Source of the DNA: Mytilus trossulus
Lineage: Eukaryota; Mollusca; Bivalvia; Mytilida; Mytilidae
Length of the DNA: 64,000 nucleotides
Direction of reading: 5' to 3'
Assembly (NCBI RefSeq): GCF_036588685.1
Contig: NC_086386.1
Location: forward strand, 77,808,682 to 77,872,681
The notes below the pieces were generated by a model. The model worked only from the letters and a program-made list of their open reading frames with translations. It was not told where the DNA came from and ran no database searches. The position numbers were made by a program, and so were the translations under genes. Below, piece after piece: positions 30,291 through 41,454 of this stretch (positions are counted from its first letter, which is position 1; every line of letters starts with the position of its first letter).

Positions 30291-31789
30291 CAGTATGAGA
30301 CATTTTAGGCAAAATATAAATCAGAAAATACTTTAAAAAAAAAAGGCAAGACCGAAAAGAGAGAAAAAATAAAAGCCCCCCTCTATACTCATAAGGTCAT
30401 ATGTCAAAATTAAAACTTGAAAAGATTTTCAGACCAGAAATACTTTTCTGTGAGAGTGGCTCTTTCACAATAGGTTATATATCGACGAGCTTAATTGTGA
30501 TAATAAATTTGTATTATAAAAAGATAACACACCCTCCCCTTCCCTACACACACACAAGAAAAGCCTATTATAAACGGTAATGAATTGGTTCATGGTTTCA
30601 ATATACAATATTTACTACTGTGGTTATTTATGCACAACAATATTTTCTCTAAATTAACAAGAAATAATTTATTTAAAAATAAAATAATACTCCCCAAAAT
30701 ATCGCAGACTGATACACGTCCAGCCAGCCGTTTTAATATAGTTTAATATCGTATTCCGGAAATTATACGTTCTGCCTCCGATCTGTTTTTCGGTTTATTA
30801 AAAAGTACGTTGTTGGTTTATTCTGTATTTGTGGTAATAAGTCATATGACATGAGATACCAAGTATTTAACGGAGGCCAAAATTTGCGCTTTGCCGGAAG
30901 TTAGAATCACGCTTGCGCAATTGTTATGGAAAATGCTAAAATATATCCCTTTACTCTGACCTTAGAATTAGACTTAGAAATGAACATTTGTTTTTAAATT
31001 TTGTGTATTTTTTACTCACAACTTTAATATACTCGGTTCAATAAATAACTTTACAATTTCAAAACAGACATCAGTCTAATTTATGTATATGTTACAGTAA
31101 ATAGGTGAAATTAGGAATTACAACAGTAAATTATTACCTGCATGCATAAGAATTGCGGACAGCTCAGCTGGATGGCCTTATCAACTATCCCACAGAGAGC
31201 AGTTATCATTGATTTTTTTTCATAATGTTATTGTCTACGGGGAATTATGACCACTAGTTAGATAAACGAATACTTTCAGTTGCCTAAACTATAGATATCA
31301 TATAAAATTAACAAATTATAAAGATTGCACCATTTTTATAGCTAAAAAACGGTGTAATAAAATTCACTTTATCTTGTAATTTACTTGCCAATTTAGTAAT
31401 TACATGTATTTACTAGTTGATTCAGTGATTACTGATTTTTTTTGTCATTTTTACAACTATTTACTGACTTGACTTTTTTGTTTTAAAATTAAAGACATAT
31501 TTCAAGATACCAAAAATGAAAGTAAAGGAGTAGGGATTTTTAGGGTTAACTTAAGAATTAAGGAATATAAGGTACATCAAAAGTGCTTACTCTATAGTGT
31601 TTGTCAATCGAAACTGGAAAATGGTGGTTTTATAAGTTTTATAAGTTTTGAAACTCCTTAAAAATCAGCATGCAATCCAAAATTGAGACATGCATTTATG
31701 GGAAGTTCATAGCCAACAGCTCTATTTGATGATAGACATTCGATTTTGGTTAAATGATTCTCTTAATTTTATTACATTAAAATCTCTAT
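30291..31789. other. Intergenic; second copy of a 36-bp inverted-repeat pair
   Basis: No gene was recognised. At about 30,847-30,897, CATGAGATACCAAGTATTTA then ACGGAGGCC and TTTGCCGG is the reverse complement of 2353-2405. A 23-codon plus-strand frame begins ATG at about 30,927 shortly after it and is too short to interpret. Confidence 0.5.
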
Positions 31790-31945
31790 CAGGTTTACGT
31801 TCTTATGTTGTATTGTTATACCACTGTCCCAGGTTAAGGGGAGGGTTGGGGTCCTGCTAAAATGTTTAACCCCACAACATTCTTTATGTATGTGCCTGTA
31901 CCAAGTATAAGGAGCCTGTATGTGTTACATACTTGTTTTCTGTTC
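31790..31945 (+). repeat. R3 dispersed repeat, partial
   Basis: It reads GTTCTTATGTTGTATTGTTA, GGGGAGGGTTGGGGTCCTGC, TTTAACCCCACAACATTC and AGGAGCCTGT, matching the first half of the fuller copy at 55,945-56,330. Confidence 0.75.
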
Positions 31946-32107
31946 AATTTTATACGACCGTAAAATTTTAACGCAAAAGCGCGAGACTTAGCGAACCAAA
32001 CTACATTCAGTCATCAGCGGCGTCAACAAATATTCACTCTGTGGTTAAATTTTGTTGAATTTTGAGAATAGTTTTCGGACGTTTGTTTTTTTTGGGCATA
32101 TTTTCAG

Positions 32108-32269
32108 TTTGCCAAGATTACAATTCCAGAGAATTATTTTATGTGACATTGTTAGTAAAAACTCAGCATATGTACACTGTGTCTAAACTACCCCGGTATA
32201 AAGGTTTGGATTCAATGGTATCTGATATTCAGAACTGTGACGGAACATTAACAGGCCGAGAAAAGGAAG
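32108..32269 (+). CDS. Isolated exon-like block of unknown function
   Basis: It is bounded by an acceptor (TATTTTCAG, AG at 32106-32107) and a donor (AAG|GTGTGT at 32270). 53 open codons include CQDYNSRELFYVTLLVKTQ then MYTVSKLPRYKGLDSMVS. Composition and borders look like a real exon. No neighbouring exon was found and no domain is recognised. Confidence 0.3.
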
Positions 32270-32413
32270 GTGTGTGTGTGATCTATTTGTAATTTTTATG
32301 ATACCCAAGACGGCATAAATACCTATATTACAATTTTCGGTTTTGAGGTGCTATATTTTCTATAATCGTTATAGATTAACGGAGAAAATGCAAATAAAGA
32401 TGACGAATAGAGT

Positions 32414-33067
32414 CAGGGGCGGGTCCAGGTAAGGGCATAAAGGGCGTACGCCCCCCGCCCCCTTAAAAAAAACAACACTATCGTTATAATCTGCTAGTAT
32501 TGTATTGAATAATGGCAATTTATCATATTCATTAATTAAACACATACTCTGATTTCTTTTTATACTGATTCCCCAACATTAGAGATATGGACTAGAACAT
32601 GGATTGTTAACATTGATCATATTTAACCATTAACAATGATTAACTACATGTGAAATTCATTAAATAAAACAGCTTTTCACATTCTTAGCAAATAACTGGA
32701 CTACGAAAATAAGGTTATGGGCAATGGCCATATACCAAATATATGTGTGCAAGTAAAGTGCAGTCATGTTGTCTAACTTCTGAAATATGAAGCTTCGCCG
32801 ATGTGCCTTTTTTAAATTATTTTTATTGTTTACAGAATAATAAGATGGAAAACGATTTAATTATATCACAATAGTGCCTGATCAAAGCGGCGTATAGGTT
32901 GGACCCCTCCCCCTTTCCAACATTTGATGACCCGAAAGATATTTTATCATGTTTTTTCGCGCCTTTTTAGCATCAAATTGTCAAACAAATGTTCACCACG
33001 CTACACTCGACGATATATATAATCTGTTGGAATTACGGCCACTTTGAAAATTCCTGAATCCGCCCTT
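32414..33067. mobile_element. Possible MITE with AGGGGCGGGTCCAGG ends
   Basis: The left end CAGGGGCGGGTCCAGG and right end (reverse) AAGGGCGGATTCAGGAA are imperfect inverted repeats about 650 bp apart. The ends resemble the GGCGGATCCAG ends of the MITE at 29,535. No clear target duplication; interior non-coding. Confidence 0.4.
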
Positions 33068-33349
33068 ACATGCCTCATATATTGTCAATAATAAATTTCC
33101 CAACATCGATGTGCGAAAATAATAACATAATGGCGAGATAATGAAAAGAACCGTTTATTTATAAAACTGTTAACAAAAATGATTAATAATTGCATTTATT
33201 GGATGGCTTGAGACTATCATACTAATTTACACTATGAATAATACTTACAATCGATAAAAAGATTTTAAACACATGGATAATGGAATCCTTTGCTCCGCTT
33301 GAAAATTTCCTTTTCTATGGCGGACCTGCATGCATTTACATTTGCCTTA

Positions 33350-33480
33350 TTATCATGCCCTTTATAGCTTGTGGTTCGAAGGCTCTGTGTTGAAGGCCGT
33401 ACGGTCTTCAACGCGGACCTTTGGCACACAGCAAACAGCAAGCTATAAAGGTCCCCCAAAGTGACCCATGTAAAACCATT
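33350..33480. repeat. R3 fragments in inverted orientation
   Basis: CCCTTTATAGCTTGTGGTTC, followed by TGTTGAAGGCCGTACGG, faces CAACGCGGACCTTTGGCACA then CAGCAAGCTATAAAGGTCC. The two halves are inverted copies of the R3 core, forming an imperfect palindrome. The 72-codon minus-strand frame here is repeat sequence, not a gene. Confidence 0.7.
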
Positions 33481-33694
33481 CAAACGTGAATTGCAACGTT
33501 AGGGTCTATATCTAATAATCTATATTAAAAATCAAGAAACGAGAAATACTTATGAACCACATCAGCAAACGGCAACTACTGAACTCAGATTATAATTTAT
33601 ATACATACATAAAATAACTGAAATAGTATGGTTGCAACGCAAAATATTCTGTTTTATCTGTTTCATAGCATAATGTTGAAGGGAATAGAAAACT

Positions 33695-33840
33695 TTACAG
33701 ATTGCCCCCAGTTATTGGTGGGATTCATGTTGCTTAGTTTTTAGTTTTTCTATTTTGGCTATGGCGTTGTCAGTTATTTTCGATCTATAAGATAGACTGT
33801 CCATCTGGTATCTCTCGTCCCTCTCTTAAACAGGTTGATA
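33695..33840 (+). repeat. R6 dispersed repeat
   Basis: GGTGGGATTCATGTTGCTTA then GGCTATGGCGTTGTCAGTTA and CCATCTGGTATCTCTCGTCC. Other copies lie at 45,035-45,130, 54,000-54,150 and 60,245-60,425, and inverted at 41,765-41,990. Confidence 0.7.
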
Positions 33841-33917
33841 ACAAAATGTAATTTTGCTTCAAATACTACAAAAATTCAATGAAAATCGGGCACTTCAAAT
33901 GAAAAAAAGGAATGGTC

Positions 33918-34170
33918 TTTTTATTTAACGCATCATTGTAAATATAACGGATTTTGATGAGACTGTCATCAAAGTGAGAGGATTAACACTATAAAACCAG
34001 GTTTAATCCACCAATTTCTACATTTGAAAATGTCAGTAAAAGTCAGGAATATGACAGTTCTTGTCCATTCGTTTTTGATACGTTTTGTTATTTGATTTTG
34101 TCATGTGGTTATGGACTTTCCGAATTGATTTTCCTCCAAGCAGTATTTTTGTGATTTTATTTTTTGCTAG
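33918..34170 (+). repeat. R4 dispersed repeat
   Basis: TTTATTTAACGCATCATTGT, GATGAGACTG, CAGGTTTAATCCACCA, TTCTTGTCCATTCGTTTTTG and TGGTTATGGACTTTCCGAAT. A close copy is at 38,685-38,940 and a truncated one runs off the window end. Confidence 0.85.
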
Positions 34171-34594
34171 GCATCCAAAAATTCATTTGAACAAATAAAG
34201 TATGTTCTAAGTAACTCACCAAGGGCTATTGATTGTATGAATATGAACTAGTTTTGAGATAGGGAAAACAATTACCCTCATGTCAAATGTTTGAGTAAAT
34301 GGCGGGGATCCACGTCTTGGTTTATGACTATTCAATTATTAATTTGATTGCAAACGTACAACGTGTGGTGTCCAGCGTATTTCGTTTCCACGACCAACAT
34401 ATTTTGTTTTCTTTAAAAGAAAGTCTTTGTATATGTATTTAATGGTAAAACTTGCCCTTTCAAATACCTAAACCATAGTCATCTTTTTTTATACTTATAT
34501 ATTAGTTTTAACTATAAAGACTTTCAAAGTATAGTTAGATTTTCATATTTGTATATACGTGTATTATGTGCAATGTGTCTCATTCGCCAAATTA

Positions 34595-35100
34595 CCTTAG
34601 CCGTATTTGGCAAAACTTTTAAGAATTTTTAGTCCTCCTTCCTCTTCAACTTCGTACTTTATTTGGCCTTTTAATAAAATTGAGAAAGGAAATGGGGAAT
34701 GTGTCAAAGCGACAACAACCCGACCATAGAGCAGCCAACAGTCGAAAGGAATCAATAGGTCCTTAATATTGCGAGAAATTCCCGCATCCGTAGGAGTCCT
34801 TTAGCTGGCCCCTTAAAAATATGTAAACTAGTACAGTGATAATTACGTCATACTAAATTCCGAATTATACACAAGAAATTTAAATTAAAAATCATACAAG
34901 ACTAACAAAGGCCAGAGGCTCCTGACTTGGGACAGGCGCAAAATTGCAGTGGGGTTAAACATGTTTATGAGATCCCAACATGTTTATGAGATCTACTACT
35001 ATACCTCTAGCCAATGTAGAAAAGTAAACATGTTTTGATTCAAGCGTCACTGATGAGTCCTTTGTAGACGAAACGCGCGCCTGGACTATGATGAGTTTAT
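34595..35100 (+). repeat. R1 repeat split by a nested R2 repeat
   Basis: The left part of R1 (ATTACCTTAGCCGTATTTGG to TTCGTACTTTATTTGGC, ending about 34,670) and the right part (CAAGCGTCACTGATGAGTCC, GACGAAACGCGCGCCTGG, from about 35,030) are separated by an R2 copy. Confidence 0.8.
34674..35029 (+). repeat. R2 dispersed repeat inserted in R1
   Basis: AAAATTGAGAAAGGAAATGG, GGAATGTGTCAAAGCGACAA, CCCGACCATAGAGCAG, CTGGCCCCTTAAAAATATGT, CAGAGGCTCCTGACTTGGGA, ending CCAATGTAGAAAAGTAAAC. It is collinear with the copy at 62,155-62,490. Confidence 0.85.
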
Positions 35101-35574
35101 TGACATGGTTGTGTATTGATTGCACGTTTGGATATTATTGTATAATATGTGAACCAATCAATATGTGAGACAGCAATACAATATGTTATTAATTTTAATA
35201 TTATTATTCATATGACTTTTGATCATGTGTAAGACTAGAAAATCATGAGGCATACAATAACTAAGAATACATAAATTTTTAAATACAACTGTTTAATGTT
35301 ATGCATTAGATATAGAAATTCATTTTGCTTATAAGGTGTAACACCATTAGTTCAGGCCCGGCCAGAAAGCACATACCAGAAAGTAATACATACATGTATT
35401 TAACACAAAATAGTTCCTACACATGAGTGTAACTTTCAAATATGTAGAATATTTAGGTATTTTTGGTGTGCCTACTTAACACGGAGGAATTTAACATAGA
35501 AAGCAATGGGACCATGAATTAGTGGTGTACTTCCACAAGCGTATGTAAAAATTCACCTCACGATATTTTAACAT
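35101..35574. other. Presumed 3' flank of the cGLR gene
   Basis: Non-coding sequence on the 3' side of the minus-strand gene. No clear terminator or strong polyadenylation signal was singled out. Confidence 0.4.
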
Positions 35575-36999
35575 TCAGCCTATTATTGATAACCTTTGAA
35601 ATGCAGTGTTATTTTTTTCATCTGGAAATAATTCTTTAGATTGCACAAAGGCTTTTCTTGCTGATCCGGTGTCTCCTAACAATTGAAAACATATACCTAG
35701 GATGTTGTAACATTTACTTTTCATATTAGCACCCGGTATACGCGAGTTTTCTTGTATAGTCAACTGTAGACCCCGAAGTGAATCCCGGAATTGCCAGCTA
35801 TTTTGTAGATGATAATGACATAGAAAACGAAGGAAATGAGCATATACTACCGGAGGCAATACACAATGCACTTCCATTTCTAATTCAGTAGGTATTAACA
35901 GAGAGTCTTCATCAAACATCACATAATCTAAAAGCAAATATCTCCAAAACTGAACAACAGTCATCTTCCTGTACAAATGTAAACTAAGTAGTTCATTATG
36001 AATATCTGAAATATTCATTGGAATGTGAATTTGTTCCTGTGAACATTTTGATATAGAATACTGGACGATGTAAAGAGCTTTACTGAATTGCTTTCTTTTG
36101 TAGAAAAACGAAGCTAACATCAACCATCCAGATACAGCGTCAGGACGTATGTTCAGTAGCAAAGTATTTGTATAGGTATTGAAGTCTTCATAATTAGATT
36201 TATTACCGGATCTATCATCACTTGGTAGTAAATCTTCAAATTTGCAACAGTAATTTGACACGTAGAATGTATACAGGTGTTTGATTTTTGAGCTCTCACA
36301 GAATAATAACTTATATATCCCTTTTTTTAAAAGAAATTCATAATTCGAATCTATATTGTCTAACCTAAATGTTGTTGATATTATGAATTTTTCGACGCTG
36401 TTGATATGTAAATAACATGACTCCATGTTTATATTATATGTCAATGCAAAGAATCTCGAAATTTGGTCTGAAAATAAGATACATTGCCAATCATAACTAT
36501 TTAAAATATACAATTTATTTAAAAGGGTTTCCTGTTCGTGTCCATGTATCTTATTTTCAAATAAATTGTTCTCTGGAATGAAATAATGCAGACAAACTCC
36601 GTATTCAACACAATATATAAGCCTCCTGAAACATCTCATAAAACCAAATATTAAGTTTTCAGGTTTCCATATTGATAAAGGCAATTCTTCGCATACCCAA
36701 AACAAAATTGTTTTCATAAAATATGAACAGAGCAAATCTTTACATTCTCTATCTAAAGCTATAACGTCTTTCAAAAGAATTTTCAGAAGTGCATAACATT
36801 GTAACTGTGTATGTGTAAAGGAATACAAAAGAAGTTTTTCTCCAACGGAAAATGATATGCGCCATTCTAAGTCTTCTTGAGAAGATCCTGGGACACCAAT
36901 AGGTACAAATAGAACCCCGTGTGTTACAATTGCCTGTTTAAGATCGTATTTCGGCCATGATTTATTTGATCGTATTATCCATGGTTTTGCTGGTGTTAT
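35575..36999 (-). CDS. cGLR C-terminal part (Mab-21 core and TPR-like tail) after the stop
   Basis: Open from just after the TAG, in the same frame. It carries the Mab-21 helical lobe (LLCSYFMKTILFWVCEELP, then KPENLIFGFMRCFRRL) and about 200 residues of helical, TPR-like tail ending AFQRLSIIG. The absence of any second stop or frameshift over about 474 codons argues that the TAG is recent. Confidence 0.8.
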   Translation of the reverse strand: MTPAKPWIIRSNKSWPKYDLKQAIVTHGVLFVPIGVPGSSQEDLEWRISFSVGEKLLLYSFTHTQLQCYALLKILLKDVIALDRECKDLLCSYFMKTILFWVCEELPLSIWKPENLIFGFMRCFRRLIYCVEYGVCLHYFIPENNLFENKIHGHEQETLLNKLYILNSYDWQCILFSDQISRFFALTYNINMESCYLHINSVEKFIISTTFRLDNIDSNYEFLLKKGIYKLLFCESSKIKHLYTFYVSNYCCKFEDLLPSDDRSGNKSNYEDFNTYTNTLLLNIRPDAVSGWLMLASFFYKRKQFSKALYIVQYSISKCSQEQIHIPMNISDIHNELLSLHLYRKMTVVQFWRYLLLDYVMFDEDSLLIPTELEMEVHCVLPPVVYAHFLRFLCHYHLQNSWQFRDSLRGLQLTIQENSRIPGANMKSKCYNILGICFQLLGDTGSARKAFVQSKELFPDEKNNTAFQRLSIIG

Positions 37000-37002
37000 C
37001 TA

Positions 37003-37502
37003 TAGTTTACTATGTAAACAGTATGCTACGTCTAACTTGTCATCGTCATCGGATATACATGGCCCGTGCACAGTCGAAATCAAGTTGCTTAAGTATCCTT
37101 GTTTAAATAAAAGGCTTGAAAAGAAGAAATCCTTGCCCTTCCTATTATAGCATAATTTTAAGATCTTAGTGTGTGTATAGTGCAGTACTCGTAACTTAGT
37201 ATAACCGGACTTTGTATCTGCCATGTCCATTTTAAAATGTATTTTATCAACATTTAAATAAATGGGCGTGTCTTCACTGACCTCCATGTCATTTCTAACC
37301 AACATGATATCGATATCACTTCCTCGCATCTCGAGGCCCTCTCCAAAACTACCACTGGTTATCATTATGCATTTCTCATTGCTTTGGTAATGATCTCTGA
37401 CAGTGTTCATCATTCTGATTGTTTTTACGTGCTCTTCTGATCCAACAATATTCTGACATAGATACTGGTACAGCGCTGTTGATACATAAAATGTTGCTGA
37501 TT
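37003..37502 (-). CDS. cGLR N-terminal part (nucleotidyltransferase motif) before the stop
   Basis: Residues from the splice acceptor to the TAG, about 166 codons. It contains GSFGEG and the acidic pair DID, both expected of an active cGAS-like site, and a third acidic candidate in KMDMADTKSGYTKL. An internal ATG at 37413 opens 137 codons, but the homologous frame clearly starts further upstream, so that ATG is probably not the start. If translated alone this part would lack the C-terminal lobe of the fold. Confidence 0.75.
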
Positions 37503-37554
37503 CTGTAAAAGAAGTTTACACAATGTTTAAGAATTGCCTTCTCGTTTGAACTGT

Positions 37555-37720
37555 TTGACATTACCATTTCGGGGCATTTTATAGCTGACTGTGCGGTATT
37601 GGAATTGCTCATTGTTGAAGATGTTGCAGTATGGTGACCTATAGTTGTTAATTTCTGTGTCATTTTGGTCTCTTGGGAAGAGTGTCTCATTGGCAATAAT
37701 ACCACATCTTCTTTTTTATA
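37555..37720 (+). repeat. R3 dispersed repeat, 3' part
   Basis: TTCGGGGCATTTTATAGCTG, TGCGGTATTGGAATTGCTCA, GGTGACCTATAGTTGTTAAT and CTCATTGGCAATAATACCAC. It lies immediately 5' of the cGLR exon and any first exon must lie beyond it. The 109-codon minus-strand frame here is this repeat. Confidence 0.75.
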
Positions 37721-38374
37721 TTTATATTTTAATTTTATACTTTATTTATTAATTTTTATTTTATCTATCCAAGCTACTTTGCATAACAGTATCTTAAGAT
37801 AAGATTGTTAAGACTTTTGGTTACAGAACATTTCGTTTGTATGTTTATGATGTTGGTAAGATAACATATCGTTTCGTATGTTACTGGTGTTGGTTACAGG
37901 ACATGTCGATTCTTATACTTTTAGTGTTTTGATGACAGCACGTTTTTTGATCGTGTGTTAATATATATTGATACTTTTTGTTATATAACATTTGGGATAT
38001 TTCGGATTGAGTTTTGATATGATCTAAAAGTATTGTGAACAGATTACTCAAAAATTAGAAATGGTCGAAACAATTTTTATACAGACGTTTTAATGCCACT
38101 CGAAGAGACGAAAACTACAAGGTTTATTTTAACGTTCTTGGAATCTGCAATATGATAAAAGCCTTTGTGTTTGTATAAATAAAGGCAGGAATAGTATACC
38201 GTTGTTCCAAAGTCATAAATCGATTGCGGTAAAACAAATCTATATTTCATAATCTTTAGATATAAATCTTTATAATGAATATATGAGTGAATTGGTATCT
38301 ACTAATAAATTGACATAAAAGCATAAAAAAGATAGCTTCAGGAGAATGCCAATATTCATCATTCATTAATTCCA
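37721..38374. other. Intergenic, no gene seen
   Basis: AT-rich. If the cGLR has a 5' exon on the minus strand it could lie here or further right, but none was identified. Confidence 0.45.
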
Positions 38375-38480
38375 ACATTTGCATTTTTAAGACAGGTGCA
38401 CGTTTTGTCTTTAAAAGACTCATCAGTGACGCTCAGATTAATAGGTTAAAGTACTAAGTGAAAGAGCATTCATGACCCAA
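38375..38480 (-). repeat. R1 dispersed repeat, partial, minus orientation
   Basis: GGTGCACGTTTTGTCTTTAA then AAGACTCATCAGTGACGCTC and AGAGCATTCATGACCCAAAA, a drifted reverse copy. Confidence 0.7.
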
Positions 38481-38684
38481 AATTCTTGATTTATATTTGA
38501 ACATATATTTTTTTTAATGAGTTTTATCAGCAATTTTGAAATGCATGTATTTATATATTTAACATTATTATTTTAACAATCAATTAAACTTTGTGGAAGG
38601 TTGTTTTTCAATAGTAACTGAAATGAATATTTTTTTAGAACACTGTCTACTAATAAAAAAAATTCATAACTTTACAATGTTTTA

Positions 38685-38940
38685 TTTAACGCATCAATGT
38701 AAGTATAACGGAATATGATGAGACTGCCATTACAGTGAGAGGGTTAGCTCTATAGAACCAGGTTTAATCCACCATTTTCTACATTTAAAAATGCCTGTAC
38801 CAAGTCAGGATTATGACAATTCCTGTCCATTCGTTTTTGATGCGTTTTGTTATTTGATTTTGCCATGTGATTATGGACTTACCGAATTGATTTTCCTCTA
38901 AGTTCAGGTTTTTTTTTGTGATTTTACTTTTTATTATCTT
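38685..38940 (+). repeat. R4 dispersed repeat
   Basis: TTTATTTAACGCATCAATGT, GATGAGACTGCCATTACAGT, CAGGTTTAATCCACCATTTT, TGATTATGGACTTACCGAAT; collinear with 33,918-34,170. Confidence 0.85.
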
Positions 38941-41454
38941 TGATGAATTAATCACTCATGATAAAGGCTTTCACCTGAGGGCCTCGGATATTGAAGTACT
39001 GGTGGCCATCTTGAAAGGTGGCCATTTTGAAAATAAGATTTCGAAAACATCACAGTACATTTTGTTATTACTATTTATACTATTGTTTTGATACATTTGC
39101 AACTTGTTTTGCAAGTCAGTGTTGCTATCTGTTTTAGATATTCACCAAGTGTTGAAATCAGACATGCACATGTTCATAAAATAAATGAATATAATACATA
39201 ATTTCTTTTACTTACAGGTTTGCCTAAGTAACCTTCTTACGATATAACTGTAGTATATATATATAATATAACTTATGACCATACTATATTGAAAAGAAGA
39301 AAAATTGTAGATACTAGTATTGAAATCATTGGAGCTGAAAAATCTAATGAAAAAATAGACTAATGAAATGTAAAACGCCAAGAGAGGACACGTGAGGATT
39401 AACAATTTCCAGCAAATACCAAAAGAACATACATAGACATTGAAGCTGGTTATCATTCCTTTGATGCTAGCATACAAAGATGTTGTATCATATTGTATTA
39501 GTTTCTCGCATCACTCAACTTTGAACAGTTAAATTAAGGTGATGGATTTGCAAAAAACAACACTCCTGCATCACAAAGCAGAATGGTCATAATCCACGAA
39601 AATATTCCCTTTTGAACTAGAGCCACATTCTATCGTTATCTATTTTTCAAAACACGTTTCATGTTAAGAGTAGATCCATCCAGTTTAAAATAAATGACTA
39701 GCCATAGTTCAGGTCACGGTCATGAAATAAACCGGTCTTGTGAAGAAGGGTTATAAAAAGTAAAATAACAAAAGTACCTGATTCCATGGACATTTGGAAA
39801 AACAAAAAGCTCAAACACATCAAATGTATAGTTAACAACTGTAATATTCCTTAATTAGTATAGGCATTTTCTAATGTAGAAAATGGCGGATTAAACCCGA
39901 TTTTGTAGGTAGCTAATTGTCTCACTTGTACAACAGTCGCATACAATTTCTTTAAATTACAATGTTAACAGTATGCGTATCATGTGTAGATTATTAGGTA
40001 GAGTACAAGGACGCTTATTTCACAAAATGCTGAATATAAAATTAGAAAGGGCACCTGCCATTGACATAGTACTTTAAAAAGGATCACATACGCAAGCAAA
40101 CTATTGATCGAGTTGTGCTATTAGTTGTTAATTCTTCAATGGGTATTTGGATTACTAACGTTCATAAAAAGTACAGTAAATTGTCCTCATATATCAAAAT
40201 GCAGTTAAGTTTTCTAATTTATAAAAAAAAACAGTTTGACAATAACACTATTTTGAATAACATAATCTTTAACACTTATAACATATAATGCAATGTATAT
40301 ATTATATTCCAAAATAATTTAAAAAACTAACTCCAAAAAGGTGAAAACCATAAAACCGGAAAAAATCAAACACTGAACTACAGGTTAGGACTGTACCCAT
40401 CTGTACACCAATCATAATTGATTGATTGGTTGATTTTTGGTTGCTTTACGCCGCATTTCAACAATATACTAATCATAGAAACGAATGTGAACAGCAGTCA
40501 TATTCCTAATTGCATCGCATTAATGTAACAAATTTTAGGAAAACCCTTTCATTAAGGGTGAACGTTTGATTTATCAACTTTATATTCAATGGAACTAACA
40601 AGAGGAAATTTAAATTGCACCTATTTCGACAGTTTTTCAACATACGTTTATTTAAGAAACAGAAAAAGTTTCGATTATTTAATTTATTGTGTAGATAATG
40701 TAGAGTTCCTATATTTTATCAATACTTAATCTCACATCTGCGAACAACTGATATTTTGTTTCATTTCCTAACATTGTCAGAACAACTTGTCAAGAGTCTA
40801 CGCTTTCTTTGTATTTTGTAGGAGAACTAAATGCCCGTTTCATAAGTTAACTGCTCCTTTATTAAGGTTGACATTTTGTGAACGTCACACGAGACGTTTT
40901 CCTGAATTTCTTTTCAATGGATACTTCATCTGGTGCAATATAACGTGATCAATTTTTAGCCATTTGGGTATATTTAGCTATGTCGAAGGACGTGCATAAT
41001 GGCAAATTATACAAACACAAATTTCTCATGAAAATTGTACGATTTCCGCAGCTTGTTTTGGTAAATATATGCAGTTTGGGTACTGTGAAGTTATATTCTA
41101 GAATTAATTAAAACGCGCTTGTGAGTTTCAGATAGTTAACTAGATTTTTGTCAGAAAATTTTTGAATATATTTCAAATAAAGGCAACACACAGTAGTGTA
41201 CCGCTGTTTAAAGTCATAAATAGATTTAGAGAAAATAAATCCAGGTTACAAACTTTAATCGATGGAAACACATCAACTATAAGAGGAAAACAACGAAAGA
41301 ACAGAACACTGAAGTGCAACATATGATTGAAAATTGATATAAATAAAGAGAAAATGATCAAGATGAAAAAAGTAGCACTACAAATCTAGTAGAACTCGCA
41401 GTTACAGAAGGCAATAGAAACTTTAACCTTTGTATAATTGAATCAGGGTCTGTC
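38941..41454. other. Intergenic, no gene seen
   Basis: AT-rich, with stray repeat pieces such as an R4-like fragment (reverse) at about 39,870-39,910 and a doubled GTGGCCATCTTGAAA-like motif at about 39,001-39,035. An 89-codon minus-strand frame at 39,208-39,477 is hydrophobic, low in complexity and not called. Confidence 0.45.

Larger units (their letters stand above)
35575..37502 (-). pseudogene. Mab-21/cGAS-like receptor (cGLR) gene with one in-frame stop
   Basis: One exon from acceptor CTTTTACAG (AG at 37504-37503) to a stop at about 35,575 reads open for 640 codons except TAG at 37002-37000. Upstream, ALYQYLCQNIVGSEEHVKTI precedes the nucleotidyltransferase motif GSFGEGLEMRGSDIDIM (GS plus DxD). 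Just after the stop, KPWIIRSNKSWP, GVLFVPIGV and LEWRISFSVGEKLL are typical Mab-21 core strands, then TQLQCYALLKILLKDVI and a TPR-like C-terminus (GICFQLLGDTGSARKAF). Such proteins sense nucleic acids and make cyclic dinucleotides, or have lost catalysis; they are strongly expanded in bivalves. The single TAG could come from TGG by one G-to-A change. It may be a recent null allele, an assembly error or a read-through codon. An upstream first exon was not found. Confidence 0.85.

Noticed and set aside
33265..33483. 72-codon minus-strand ORF
   Set aside because: It lies within R3 fragments.
36828..36828. Start codon for a shorter cGLR protein at 36,828
   Set aside because: This is a TTG inside conserved Mab-21 sequence, and homologous residues continue upstream in the same frame to the splice site.
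37376..37705. 109-codon minus-strand ORF overlapping the cGLR 5' end
   Set aside because: Most of it is an R3 repeat and the rest is the cGLR exon in another frame.
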